DNA of 64,000 bases from Berberis thunbergii (lineage: Eukaryota; Streptophyta; Magnoliopsida; Ranunculales; Berberidaceae): contig QNQO01005893.1 in NCBI GenBank assembly GCA_003290165.1, forward strand, positions 1 to 64,000, written 5' to 3'. Made by a program: the position numbers and the translations under genes. Below, piece after piece: positions 1-11,855 of the stretch. The notes under the pieces were generated by a model. The model was given only the letters and a program-made list of their open reading frames with translations. It ran no database searches and was not told the DNA's origin. Each line of letters opens with the position of its first letter. Within the stretch, counting starts at the first letter, position 1.

Positions 1-1164
1 CATACCAGTCGAGTTGTCAAGTTTTCCACCTCGGCGCTTACCACGGAGACTTGGACATACCATTGTTTGTTCTTAGGGTTTCTTGGCAGAAATCAAGAAC
101 TCAAGAGCAGTAATAAATAGTGATGGTTTCACACTTTGTATCAAATCCTTAAGTAGATCTCTACCAATAGATAGTCACCACCATGGATCCCGGGCTGAAT
201 GTATTTGTTAAATTAACTATTTTTTTGAATGGACTCTGTTGTAATGTTGTTCGTCAAGTAAAATCTAGTTATAATTTGGTATTTCGTTAGCATTGTCATT
301 AGTTCAGAAGTATCTCAGACAACTGCATTTATTTTTGTCTAAAACTGAAAGTCTTATAATCATCAAACCACCAGTCCTGGCAATCTTCTCCAAGGTTAAG
401 CATTGTTTTTATACGAAAAACATAGTTTAATTGTGAATTAGGTTGATTTGGCAGGGTCACCTCAAAACCGATCAAACAGCTGAATATGATAGTTGGAGAT
501 GGTCTTGACCAATGGGCACCAAATGAGCATTGAGTTGTGGGATTGCAACCTAACAAACTTCTGAAGTATAAATGGAAATACTAAAAATTCAGAGGCTTAG
601 ATGCTCCAAGCATGCCATGAATTTGAAATGGAGGACGAGAGAGTTAAGATTAAAATTCTTAAGGCAAAACACAACTTATGTATGAATATGTAAATATAAA
701 ACCAATTGCTAAGATTAAAATTCTAAAGGCCAGTTTTAACCAACACATGCAGAATGCCAAACCATATTGTGCACAATGAGCAAATCCAGTTTTATACTAT
801 CTCTCAAAGTAACTTCTCAACTATAAGATCAATCTAAGTGTTTGATGAAAGTGATTTTTGTACACATGAACTATTGTCTTAGTGCCTTTAAGCTGATATT
901 CTATTATTCAAGCCAACACCAATAAGCCTATAAAAAACCTTCGAGATGAGTTACTTTATGCAAGTCAAGATATACTAATGCGGTTTTTGTTTTCATTAAG
1001 AAATACATTTATTGGAATCAAATGTTCATTGATTCTATTTAAAATTCAGTTAAAAAAAAAAAAAACCCTTGTGATCAAACTTCTTATTAAGCAAAAACAA
1101 ATACCCTCTTGAGATAAGAGGCAAGGTGGAAACAAGAAACACTCCATATCTTCTTTTAACCCCC

Positions 1165-1165
<1 letters not shown>

Positions 1166-1196
<31 letters not shown>
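1166..1196. repeat. Mononucleotide C tract (31 C)
   Basis: An unbroken run of 31 C residues follows CCCCCA. The ORFs predicted across it are poly-proline or poly-glycine artefacts. Length in the assembly may be unreliable because long C/G homopolymers are hard to sequence. Confidence 0.95.
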
Positions 1197-1543
1197 TTGT
1201 GGATCAAAGGGGAGAACAAAAAGCTCTCTAAAATGTGAAAGCATGGTTGATTGGTTGGGACATTGGGCAGACATGGGGCCGGGAGACCTACTTGCTGTGA
1301 ATTATCATCATATCACCATGCATAAATATCATAAATAAACTATGCATGCAAGAAATTGGTCATCTCATCCGTAGTCAGTGGAAATAAAAAGCACATGAAA
1401 AAGGTTATGATTAATTATTAGTCAGTCGTGGTTCTGGCTTTAGAAATTTTGCGTGCCCATGTGATTTGTTGACTTCCCCTACATTATCTACTCCACAAAG
1501 TCAACACTATTAATCATATTGTTTACTATGAATAAGAGCTTTG

Positions 1544-1705
1544 CTAGGGGTCGAGGGAGGGAGCGAGGAAAAGGGGCGAGGGATGGGTGGTAACCACCCA
1601 TCTACTTCAAGATGAGCGCATCAAATTTGAAATGCACAATGGTGCTCATCTCGAAGCAAGATGGGTGGCTTCCACCCATCCCTCGCTCCCTCCCTCGAAC
1701 CCTAG
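1544..1705. mobile_element. MITE-like 162-bp inverted repeat
   Basis: The outer 25 bases (1544-1568, starting CTAGGGGTCGAGGG) are the reverse complement of 1681-1705 with one mismatch. Pairing continues inward through GATGGGTGG and GATGAGC blocks to a loop near 1621-1640. No transposase is present and no clear target duplication is visible. This is the shape of a small non-autonomous DNA transposon or fold-back element. The family is not recognised. Confidence 0.65.
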
Positions 1706-2548
1706 AATTTTCCAATGAATAAATACTTCAAATTCCATACCCCGCCCTTTCTCTAATACCTAAATTAAATTTGTCTCCCCAATTCTATAATCTTAATTGA
1801 AGGGATGAGACACACTTAAATTGAAAACAATTGATATATAGCTAGAGATGTATTATTAAGTATACTTAATTTAGCTGATTAATTGAATGAAGACCAATCG
1901 AGTTATCACTTACTTGTTACATGAATGGTTATTGATTTTTTTTTTAATTTTTTGTGATAAAATAGTTATTGAGATTCAGTTTCAAATGGAGTACAAAATA
2001 TTGTGATAATTCAAAGATTTGTAGATGGAAATTAAGAAGTGAAATCAAAACAGGATAATTTGTTCATGCAACATGTACTGATTCTAGCTCAAATTTGTCT
2101 AATAAAATGGGATGAGTAAGCCACTAGCTAGGTCAAAAAGCTTTGCTTTTTCAAAAGGTACAACTCGTTAACTAAGGCATAGGCCAGGGCCAGGGCTGGG
2201 GCTAGACCAACTAAAGAGTAACTCTAGGAGCTATGTTTGGGGTTTTCTTCTGTGTATTTTTTTATTTTTATTTTTATTTTTACACTTTTTATCCATTTTT
2301 TTTTAAAATACAATCACAAACACTACTCATAAAAAGAGTAGAAGTGTCAAAAAATTTCCAAATTAGCACAAAAAAGGCCTTCAAACAAGACTCCCTAGAA
2401 TTGTTGCTAATTTGCTATAGATATAGTGTTAAGCCCCAAAATGACGATAAGATATTATGTATGGGTCCCTGCAGGGTCAGCCCGCTCGTTTCAAATGTTG
2501 AGCTTAATCATCATATCTAATCACGCCCTTGCATCCGGCTTTATCCCC

Positions 2549-2556
2549 CATTATAA
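2549..2556 (+). promoter_or_regulatory. Candidate TATA box of the pectate lyase gene
   Basis: ATTATAAG lies about 55 bases before the ATG at 2609, followed by a CT-rich leader (CACTCCTCCCTCACC). Spacing and leader composition suit a plant core promoter with a short 5' UTR. Assigned by position and motif only. Confidence 0.4.
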
Positions 2557-2608
2557 GACACTAACACTCCTCCCTCACCAAACCAAGAAGAAAACATTAA
2601 CATAATCA

Positions 2609-4247
2609 ATGACAACTTTGATCTCTGTTTTCTCTCTCTTTTTCCTCCTGCTATTTCCACTTCTCATTTTCTCATCCACACCCCCAAAAGATGCTGAAAG
2701 GTAATACGTACTACCTAGCTAGCATACATTTATTTAATTTTCGTCACATTCTGTTGTAAGTCCATTATTCGGTTGTATTTTTGCATATACACACTAACAT
2801 TTTTTTAAATTTTTTGGCAGGAACATTACTGGTAACCACTCTCCTGATAGAAGAAACTTAATCCGTTACTTCTCATGCAACACGGGCAATATTATTGATG
2901 ATTGCTGGCGCTGTGATCTACATTGGGAGCAAAATCGCCAACGCCTAGCTGATTGTGCCCTTGGGTTCGGTAGAAATGCCATTGGTGGACGAAATGGGAA
3001 TATTTACATGGTAACAGACTCTGAGGATGATGATCCGGTGAACCCCAGGCCAGGTACTCTTAGACATGCTGTTATCCAAGATGAGCCTCTATGGATTATC
3101 TTTAAACGAGACATGGTCATTAAGCTCGAGGAAGAGTTGATCATGAACTCCTTCAAGACCATTGATGGTCGAGGTGCAAGTGTTCATATTGCTGGTGGAC
3201 CATGCATTACCATACAATATGTCACCAACATCATTATACATGGAATTCACATCCATGATTGTAAACCTGGTGGTAATACAGATGTGAGAAACAATCCTAG
3301 GCATTATGGGTTCAGAACTGTGTCAGATGGTGATGGTATCTCAATCTTTGGGGGTAGCCATGTCTGGGTTGATCATTGCAGTCTCTCCAATTGCAAAGAT
3401 GGACTCATTGATGCTATCCATGGTTCCACGGCTATCACCATATCCAACAACTACATGACCCATCATGATAAGGTCATGCTTTTGGGACATAATGATTCAT
3501 ACACTCAAGACAAGAACATGCAAGTCACCATTGCTTACAATCACTTTGGAGAAGGACTTGTTCAAAGGATGCCAAGGTATATACATGATTCCATGCATAT
3601 AGTTATTACGAAAAATGACCTACAAGTCCTACATATCTTCATGATTGGTCATCGCCAAAATGTGCCTAGGGTCATGCATGGTACTGATTTTTGTTTTCTT
3701 TGTTTTCGGAATATGTTCTTGATCAAAATTGCAGATGCAGACATGGATATTTTGACATAGTGAACAATGACTACACACATTGGGAGATGTATGCAATTGG
3801 TGGGAGTGCAGCACCAACTATCAATAGCAAGGGGAATAGATTTCTTGCTCCCAATATTAGATTCAGAAAACAGGTGAGAACACATGCAATGACTTCAAAT
3901 AGTAGCTTTATACCCTTCTTATTTAAAAAAAAAAAAAAAAAAAATCTTAAATGCCAAAACCGCCCTTGAAAGGGTCAGTCTTAATTAACCACTGAATTGG
4001 AATAAACTGCCCTTGATACATGCAGGTCACAAAGCATGAGGATGCATCTGAGGAGGAATGGAAGCACTGGAACTGGAGGTCTGAAAATGATTTGATGTTG
4101 AATGGTGCTTACTTCATTTCATCTGGGACAGGAGCGTCATCAAGCTATGCTAAGGTTTCAAGCTTGGGTGCAAGGCCGCCTTCACTTGTGGGCACGATGA
4201 CAGTAACAGCTGGTGCACTCAATTGCAAGAAGGGTTTACGTTGCTGA
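2609..4247 (+). CDS. Pectate lyase (polysaccharide lyase family 1), four exons
   Basis: Exons 2609-2700, 2821-3576, 3735-3873 and 4026-4247 join in frame across GT-AG introns to a 402-residue protein, the usual length for plant pectate lyases. It cleaves de-esterified pectin in the cell wall by Ca2+-dependent beta-elimination. Residues 1-25 form a hydrophobic signal peptide ([10 protein letters not shown]). The mature protein shows IIDDCWRCD, then [18 protein letters not shown] and [10 protein letters not shown] (Ca2+-binding region), VMLLGH, and RMPRCRHG with the catalytic arginine, followed by [13 protein letters not shown]. The codon for the second R of RMPR is split by intron 2, which supports the chosen splice sites. 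The cysteine-rich C-terminal end and overall form resemble pollen/LAT59-type lyases, which is inference. No stop or frameshift is seen. It is the only gene in the window that looks intact, and it stands alone. Confidence 0.95.
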
Positions 4248-4875
4248 GGCATGCTATAAGGAGATGGATTGATTTGGTTATACTGATCACCCAGATATAT
4301 CACCTATAACTATATATATAGATAGAAGTAACTAATTAATGCGAAGGGAATTTAGTTCTGCTTTATAGTTTTTGGATTATTAGTCATGAAGATAACAACC
4401 TCAAGCTTAATTGTTGCTTATTAATTAGATAGGTAACTAAACCACTTTTGATTCTGTTGGTAATCTTTGGTTTTGTTGGTTAAGAAGGGCAACAAGTGCA
4501 CGCAATAAGTATTGTAAACATGATCATTTTATAATATATGTATTTGGCATCTATTTTACCTTTAGTTTCTCTACGCGAACTAATTAATTGGGCACTCTTT
4601 TAACTTGAATTAACTCCTAACTGAGCAAATATTTTATTGCCCTGGATGCCGCATGAAAGGGATGTGATAGAGGACATTAGGCATGCAAGTTGACCGAGTA
4701 ACCTACCATTTTCACCATGTGTTACACTACGCATCAACAAAGTTTTACCGAGTGAAGCATGCACATGAACAAGCATTCTAGTTAGCTCGAATTTATAGTT
4801 CAACCTACATCAACAAAAAACAAAAATAGAATATGATGAGACATCAAAACAGTCTTCCAACCACAACCAAAGACA
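4248..4875. other. 3' flank of the pectate lyase gene
   Basis: AT-rich DNA presumably holding the 3' UTR. I see no strong AATAAA signal and no further gene. It runs up to the likely start of the D1 LTR. Confidence 0.5.
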
Positions 4876-5087
4876 TGACACATGGCAACCCTAATGAGAC
4901 AAGGCCCAGACGGACCAGGCCAAGTCAGGTCCAAATCATGCCTGAATCAGGTCCACATCAATTATTATTTAGCCCATAAGTCAGGCGTCCAAATTCTGAT
5001 TATGCGAGCCCAAAGTGGTAAGAATCTTGGAGTTTGGCCCAGAACAATAAGGCCTGAATACAAACCTCTGGATTATAGCAGACCCGT

Positions 5088-6790
5088 TGTACAATTATTA
5101 ACCTAATTATTAAGTTTCTAAATTTACGTTTTAACTCGCAAGTGCACAAGATCAACATATATTATAGATAGCAAAAACGAGATCATTCCCACGAGGATTG
5201 AATTAATTGAGTTTAAAACAACTTTCCTAAGACTGCTACTTCAATTAAATCTAATAATTAATTGAATATGAAAAAGATAATTGTTAAATTGAAACCAAAG
5301 ACTAGGTATAAAGATGGTGTTCAAACGAAAATAAAGATAACACTATAGTTTAAATAATGAGAAAATAAGTTAGAGATTCGATATCCACACTACAAACCAT
5401 TTTCATTTGAATAACAACATGCACAATACTTAGCATGGATTTCCCTAAACAACAATTAGGCATGCGTGTTTACTCTCATTCTTTTCATTCTCAAGATATT
5501 TAACATGTTATCTACGAAGTACACCTTAAAAATGCATAAATCAATGGAGATCGACAAAAACACAAAATCCAAAACATGGTATCTATTTTGGTCATTCATG
5601 TCGATTAATTCTAAGAACCGATCTTACTTGGTTCTTTTGTCACTTAGCATAGGCCTAAGACTCGATCATCTAAATTTACCTATGTAAATTTCTCCATAAA
5701 ATTATGTATATGATGATCAAACATAAACAAAATCCATATAAAGGGTGAAATAAAATCAGAAATTGATCAATTGAGCGTCATAGAAGTAGTGTATCAAGGC
5801 ATGTCCAAATTCTTAAGGAGTCATAACTAGTGCTTCAATCTACCCCTAAATAAATTATTTACTTACACATAATGCAAGCAAAAATAATTATTCAAATAAA
5901 GCATTGGAGAGTTTATAAAATAAGCAAAATGTGCTCTGGGTGGTGTGACAAAATTTGATGGTGCAAATAGCAACAAGGAAGAAATTAAAATCTTTGTTCT
6001 TCCCTCCTTCTGCTTCTTCTTCTTCTTCTTTACACTCAGTAGTGGGGAAAAATACTCCATGCACCAGCTGAGAAGCCTTCACACAACAGCAGTAGAGTCC
6101 AACCCTCCTCATTCACTTATCTTTTCATTACATAGAGAAGCAGCAACCAAAACAAGAGAAAACTATTGTCTTCTACTCGCAGCCAGTTGGCAATCACGCA
6201 TCAAGGAGGGACCCATGCCAACAATTAGCAAGAGGAAAAAACTCACAAAGCAACAACAACGAGCAATACATGAGCAACAACCAATAGATCTCAGCCAACA
6301 GATGTAGATTTTGCTTTTCTTTTCTTCAACCCCTTCAAACAGAGCTTCGCGATTCAACAACAGTGAGAGATGATGCACGACCACCTTCACGTAAAGATCG
6401 CAACAGTTCTTCACTTTCAAGCATCCCTATTTTCTTATTCTTCACTAATTGCAGCCTAGGAGGGATAGAGATCTTGGAACCCCAAAACCTCCTGTTATAA
6501 TAATCCATGTTTCCTGTTTACCCCCCTTCTTTTCCTTAATGGGTTTCGACCTAAAAATCCTTGTGAAATTGCGTTTCCATATTTAATTAGGGCTTCTGTC
6601 TTTACGATCTGGCTTTGCATTTGAAATTAATTATTTTTTTCTTCATAGCATGCCATTAAAATACCCGTTAAATATCAAACTATACATCATGCAGCTAAGT
6701 CAAAAATTATTATAAAAATACTTGAATCAACCAAATAATTTAACAATTACACTTAGAAAAGCATGTTCAAAATGCACTTTTATGCGCTCA
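5088..6790 (-). repeat. 3' LTR of element C
   Basis: About 1.7 kb, from TGAGCGCATAAAAG on the - strand at 6790 to ...TTGTACA at 5088. It matches the split LTR at 8302-8940 and 25676-26577. A polypurine tract (TTGGGGGGTGCGA on the - strand) lies at 6791-6803. No gene is supported inside it; the ORF at 5945-6307 is not conserved in the other LTR copy. Confidence 0.75.
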
Positions 6791-7214
6791 TCGCACCCCC
6801 CAACCAACTTATTGCTAGTCCCTAGCAATTCCAACAACTTAAACTAATGGCTTGATTTGTTTGAGCATTGGTTTGTTGTTTTGTAGTAATGAACTAAAGT
6901 ATGGCACCTTCAAGACCATCATTTTTCCGCTTAGGACCAGTTTGTACCCCTTGTGGTGGAAGGTGAAATTATTTCCCTGCTGGAAATTTCTCTATTGCTC
7001 CTGTGGATCTAGACTGTCTGATTTCCACTACAAGAGGAATTGAGGTGATCTTTCCACCCTAAATTGTAAGTATTTGAATAGGAATTGTTTTTGGGAGGAT
7101 AATTGTTTATCCCACATAGTTTGCATGCCCCCGCTGTGTAAAAGAAGACACATGACAAGTCTCAGTAATATGATTAGAATGAGAACATATAGCATATACC
7201 TCGACTTGAACAAC

Positions 7215-7985
7215 TTATTGAACTTGGGAGATGTTTTGGGTTGTCATTGCTTTCACAAGCATATCTAACTTCATCTCCACTGCCTTCATCTGAGCTTGGA
7301 TTCCAACATTAGTGTTTACCTCATAAACACCCTTACCTTTCACTCTTGGCCTCCTTCTTGATAAGAATTGTTGAGAATTCTCAAATAGGGTCTTAAACAA
7401 CTCAATAGCTTCCTCGTTTTTTTTATAAGCACACCTTCACAAGCATAATCAACAAGACTTTTATTAGTATCATTTAAACCTTCGCAAAAAGCCTGTACAT
7501 GATCATGTTGAGATAGATTGTGGTGTGGACATTTGAGAAGCAGCTCATTGAAATGTTCTGATGCTTCAAAGAAAAGATCCCCATCTTTCTGTTGGAAAGT
7601 TTGAATTTCCCTTCTGAGCTGCCTTGTTTTTTGAGTTGGAAATAACTTCTGTAAAGATTTAGCAGCCAACTCTTCCAAATTATTGATGGAACCTGTAGAC
7701 AAAGAGTTCAACCACAACTTAGCATTATCTTTTAAAGAAAAAAGAAAAAAATATTAATCTAATTTCTTTCGAATCTAAGCCTTGGATATTTTGAGTTTTG
7801 CAAAGATCAAAGAAATTCTTAATGTGTAGATATGGATCCTCAAAAGGCGTGCTTCTGTAATGTGGCACCATGTTAAGCAAATGAGGAGATAAATTGAAGT
7901 TGTGTTGCATTGATGGTTGGACGGCAATGCATGATGATTGATTAAGATTTTGTGGAATAAATGAGCTCTTTATTGGCTTATGCAC
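7215..7985 (-). pseudogene. Element C gag (Ty3/gypsy capsid), broken
   Basis: Three overlapping pieces (7985-7725, 7717-7340, 7400-7215) in different frames form one gag protein, which would make the particle shell that packages the element RNA. Visible family signatures include DPYLHIKNFFDLC, the core WLNSLSTGSI then EELAAKSLQKLFP, ECPHH-type KCPHHNLSQHD, and QAFCEGLN. The tail GKGVYEVNTN is typical of plant gypsy gag proteins. At least two frameshifts separate the pieces. No zinc knuckle or pol follows, so this copy could move only with proteins supplied by another element. Confidence 0.8.
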
Positions 7986-8274
7986 TGGTGGATTTTCGTT
8001 TGCTCTTGATCCATTTCTTCATAAGATTTTATCTTCACAACTTGCCTTTGCAATCATGTACGAGTTCACTCAATTTTTGGTTGTATACACTAATGTTTAC
8101 GGTCTGGGACCGACACTATGCATAAACAAGATTCAATCCTGCAAAACAACATGTACGAAGTAAGTGTTTCAGGAAGAAAATACACTAAAGAAATCAAAGT
8201 GAAATTATTGAGCCTAATTTTTTTTAAATAAAACAACTAAAATATAAAAATGAATTAAACACAATTTAGCGCAA

Positions 8275-8301
8275 TTACCGGCGATGACACCAAAAAGTTA
8301 T
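8275..8301 (-). promoter_or_regulatory. Primer-binding site of element C
   Basis: The - strand reads TTTTTGGTGTCATCGCCGG directly after the LTR end (...GTTGCACA). It matches the TGG-start, CCGG-end pattern of plant gypsy primer sites, where a host tRNA primes reverse transcription. Confidence 0.5.
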
Positions 8302-8940
8302 TGTGCAACTATTAACCTAATTAATAAGCTTCTAAATGTACATTTTTAACTCGCAAGTGCACAAGATCAAATAAATAGTATAGATAACAAGAACGAGATC
8401 ATTCCCACGAGGATTAGATTAATTGTGTTTAAAACAACTATCCTAACACTGCTACTTCAATGAAATCTAATAATTAATTGATTATGAATAAGATAATTGT
8501 TAAATTGAAACTAAAGACTAGGTATAAAAATGAGGTTCAAACGAAAATAAAGATAATACTACAGTTTAAATAATGAGAAAATAAGTTAGAAATTTGAGAT
8601 CCACTACTAGTCATCTTTCTTCGAATAACAACATGCACAATGAGGCAAACTAAATTTCAATATTCAAATTTTGCCAACCTAAGGGTATGTGAATTTCTTT
8701 AAATAACGAATTAGGCATGGGTGTGTACTCTAATTTTTTTTTTCATTCCCAAGATATGTAACGTGTTCTCTACTAAGTTGCACCTTAAAAACGCATTAAT
8801 CAATGTAAATTGACAAAAACCCAAAACCCAAAACCTAAAACATGGTATTTATTTCGGTAATTCATATTGAATAATTCCAAGTACCGATCTAGGTTCTTTT
8901 GTCACTTGGCATAAGCACAAGACTCGGTTATCTAAATATA
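8302..8940 (-). repeat. 5' LTR of element C, inner part
   Basis: This is the PBS-proximal 639 bases of the C 5' LTR. It aligns with 5088-5690 and breaks off exactly where element B begins at 8941. The remainder is at 25676-26577. Confidence 0.75.
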
Positions 8941-10661
8941 TTGGTTCAAGTTTTATTAAAATAAATTAATAGGCTATTTAACCCACTTGTAATAACCACA
9001 AGTGCACGGTGTCTAACTGGTAAACAACGGCAAGTACGGGTCGATCCCACGAGGAAGGTGGATGCAATTGGATTTAATAGTTTAATTAAACTAATTTGGA
9101 GGCAATGGGGTTACATCATTTTTAAGACTAAACTATAAATAAATTAAAAAATAAGAAAAATAAAATATAAGGAAAATGTGAATTTTGTGGGTTTGGACTC
9201 ACCAATGAGTTAACAAAATTATTTAAATCTAACTTACTGAAATTAAAAATGAGAAGCTTTAGGGATAAGAATCCATTACTTACACCGAGTATGTGATCGT
9301 TAAAATCCAATTAAATTATATCATGTTTCTATCAAACATTAACAAATTATTTTAAACAAAAGCAATTTATCAACAAAATTCAGAAATAAATCGTAATTAA
9401 CAATTAAGCACACAATTCAGTCAAATCAATCAAAATAAATTATACAACCCATTTAGTTTGTCGCAAACTCGATGTGGTGGTACTCAGCAGATCAGCAGTT
9501 GGTTGGAACACGAATCCCGAGAAAATGAACTACACAAGCTCTGTGGTGGTACAAAGAGAAATTGGGGGTGCAAATAATATAATTGTTTGAAAAACAAATA
9601 TTTCCCGCTCGAAATCGCTCTGCGTTTCTGTGTCTTCGTTCCCAGCGTGACAGCGCCTGCTCCGCCGCTGTTCTTCTCTCCTCGCGAGCTCCTTGGTCCT
9701 CCAACTGGGTCTGAACCTGCAAAAGAGAGAGAGGGTGAGGAAACAACGAGAGATAGATAAAAAAAAAAAAAAAAAAAGAGATGGTGGCGGAGCCCTGTTT
9801 CCGTTCCTGATTCCAGCGGTGGTTGTGTGTTGCTCTGACACACCGCTGGTCGTGAGAGAGAAAGACAGGACGGAGGTAGAGACATAGAGAGGCCGAGAAA
9901 GGGGAACATGGTCTGTGGCGAGGCGGAACAGAGTCGCGGTGAGGCTCTGTTTCGCGGCAGCGGCGGCTGATGGCGTGGTTGCGTGGTTGCGTGGTTTGTT
10001 GTGATGCAGGAACAGAGAGAGAGATATGGTGGTGGCGGCTGTGTTTTGGACAAAGAGGGTGGTGGTATGTTTCGGTGGCGAGGTGAGGTTTGTAACGCGA
10101 AACAGGGTTGTCATGCCCCTGTTTCACGGTGGTTGTAGCTCGGATGATGGTGGTGGTGATGCTCGAGTGATGGTGGTGGCTCTGGTGTGATGAAAATCAC
10201 TTTGTGAGGAAGAGGGTTTAATTTTATGTAATTTTTCTTTTCCCTTCTTCTTTTCTCCCTTTTCTCACCCTTTTCTCTTGTATTTATAGAGAATTAAGAA
10301 AGTGATTATGGACAAGTTAAGGGGAGGGTTCAATGAGTCTAGGGTTTGATTGGGCTTAGCATTGGATTTGGGTTTATGGGTTTGATTTTGGGTTTAAGTT
10401 ATGGGCTTGGTTTTGGGTTTAAGGGTTTATAGGTTAGGTTTTGGGTTTAAGGGTTTAGATATGTGACCCTCTACATTGTACCACTGCTAGAATCGACGAA
10501 TTGCCATTCCTTAAATTGTCACCTTAATACGATTTCATCGTTCACGCTCAAATTCCTACAAAGACATGAAAACGAAATAATTACTATAAAATATAATAAT
10601 CAAAACACTAACATATATAAATTATTAAGGGATATATTATGTAATAATTATGTGAATATCA
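8941..10661 (-). repeat. 3' LTR of element B
   Basis: A 1.7-kb LTR in the same family as the A LTRs. On the - strand it starts TGATATTCAC (10661), has a TATA box (TCTATAAATA) at about 10281-10290 and ends near ...GAACCAA. Overlapping Ser/Pro/Arg-rich ORFs at 9484-10127 are GC-rich LTR sequence and not genes. Confidence 0.85.
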
Positions 10662-11100
10662 AATACTCCCAAACCTATATTTTGCTAGTCCTCAAGCAAA
10701 ACAAAAATAAAATTCTAACTCACTTTCGCAGGAATCATCAATTGCACTTACCTTAAACGTGCAACAAGGCTTTAAACCCCTAGATTACCTCTAGTGGACG
10801 AGTTATAGTCTCGTGAGGGTTTCCAAAAATGTTACCCACAAACATTACTGACTCAACAAAACTTGGTCAAACAGTGTTCATTTTAAAACTTCAAGAAATG
10901 CAGGAAACCAACAGTGTCATTTTAGTGTATCAACAAATCTCCAAATAATTTAATATTCCCCAAAAGTTAGAAAAAAATTCGCAATCACCCTCAACTTAAT
11001 GTGTGTGTGCAGATAGCACTATTAACATAACTTTTCATTTCAGAGTAAAATATGACTAAATCTCGTGTAGAAAGTTTGTTTTGACTTCAAACTTCTCATG

Positions 11101-11105
11101 TCACT
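11101..11105. repeat. Target-site duplication TCACT, left of element A
   Basis: TCACT here is repeated at 19619-19623, exactly flanking the TG...A ends of element A. It defines the insertion point inside element B. Confidence 0.9.
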
Positions 11106-11440
11106 TGATATTCACATAATTATTACATAATATATCCCTTAATTTATACATGTTAGTGTTTCGATTATTATATTTTATAGTAATTATTTCGTTTTCATGT
11201 CTTTGTAGGAATTTGAGCGTAAACGATGAAATCATATTAAAGCGAAAAGTTAAGAAACGACAATTAGTCGATTCTAACGATGGTATAAAGCAGATAGTCA
11301 CAAACCTAAACCCAAAACCTAATTCATAACCTAAACCCAAAACCTAATCCATAACCTAAACCCAAACCCAATGCCAAGCCCAATCCTACCCTCATTGATG
11401 AATCATCCCCTCATCTCATCCCTATTCATCTTAATCATTT

Positions 11441-11450
11441 TCTATAAATA
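11441..11450 (+). promoter_or_regulatory. TATA box of the A 5' LTR
   Basis: TCTATAAATA is followed by ACAAGAGAAT. The same motif recurs in the A 3' LTR (18065-18074) and in both B LTRs on the other strand, so it is the conserved family promoter. Confidence 0.7.
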
Positions 11451-11677
11451 CAAGAGAATATGGTGAGAAAAGGGGGAGGAAGAGAATGGAAAAGAAGAGA
11501 ATTAGACAAAAATCAAAACCTCTTTCTCACAAGGTGATTCTCATCACAAGACCATCACCACCTATCCATTTCTCACTCATTCTATGTCCAGATCACTCAG
11601 CAATCACCTCCATCATCCATCAACCACCATCACCCGAGCACCACCACCACCTCCGGACAGCACAACCGCCACCACCA

Positions 11678-11855
11678 CGAAACAGGGGCGTGACAACCCT
11701 GTTTCGCGTCAGCGCCACCTCAATCACCGCCCCTGTCCATCAACCAACATCATCCATCACCTCCGCCACCACCTCCGCACGAGCACCACCACAACAGACC
11801 GAGAACCACCACCACAAGCACCGCGAAACAGAGCCTCACCGCGGCTCTGTTCCGC
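11678..11855. repeat. Paired hairpins in the A 5' LTR
   Basis: Hairpin 1: CGAAACAGGG (11678-11687) pairs with CCCTGTTTCG (11697-11706) around a 9-base loop. Hairpin 2: 11823-11835 pairs with 11843-11855 (GCGAAACAGAGCC against GGCTCTGTTCCGC, one mismatch) around TCACCGC. Both recur in the 3' LTR (18302-18330 and 18459-18491), and related pairs lie in both B LTRs. Confidence 0.8.

Larger units (their letters stand above)
1..2608. other. Upstream intergenic DNA
   Basis: AT-rich DNA with no coding signal I can support on either strand. Short ORFs here depend on the C run or on T-rich stretches. It holds a mononucleotide C tract, an inverted-repeat element and, at its right end, the likely promoter of the pectate lyase gene, each listed separately. 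Confidence 0.6.

Noticed and set aside
1050..1338. Opposing ORFs across the C tract
   Set aside because: They exist only because the homopolymer encodes poly-Pro or poly-Gly; no family resemblance.
9484..10127. Three overlapping long ORFs on the - strand
   Set aside because: They lie inside the B 3' LTR, in a GC-rich segment, and are not kept in the other LTR copies.
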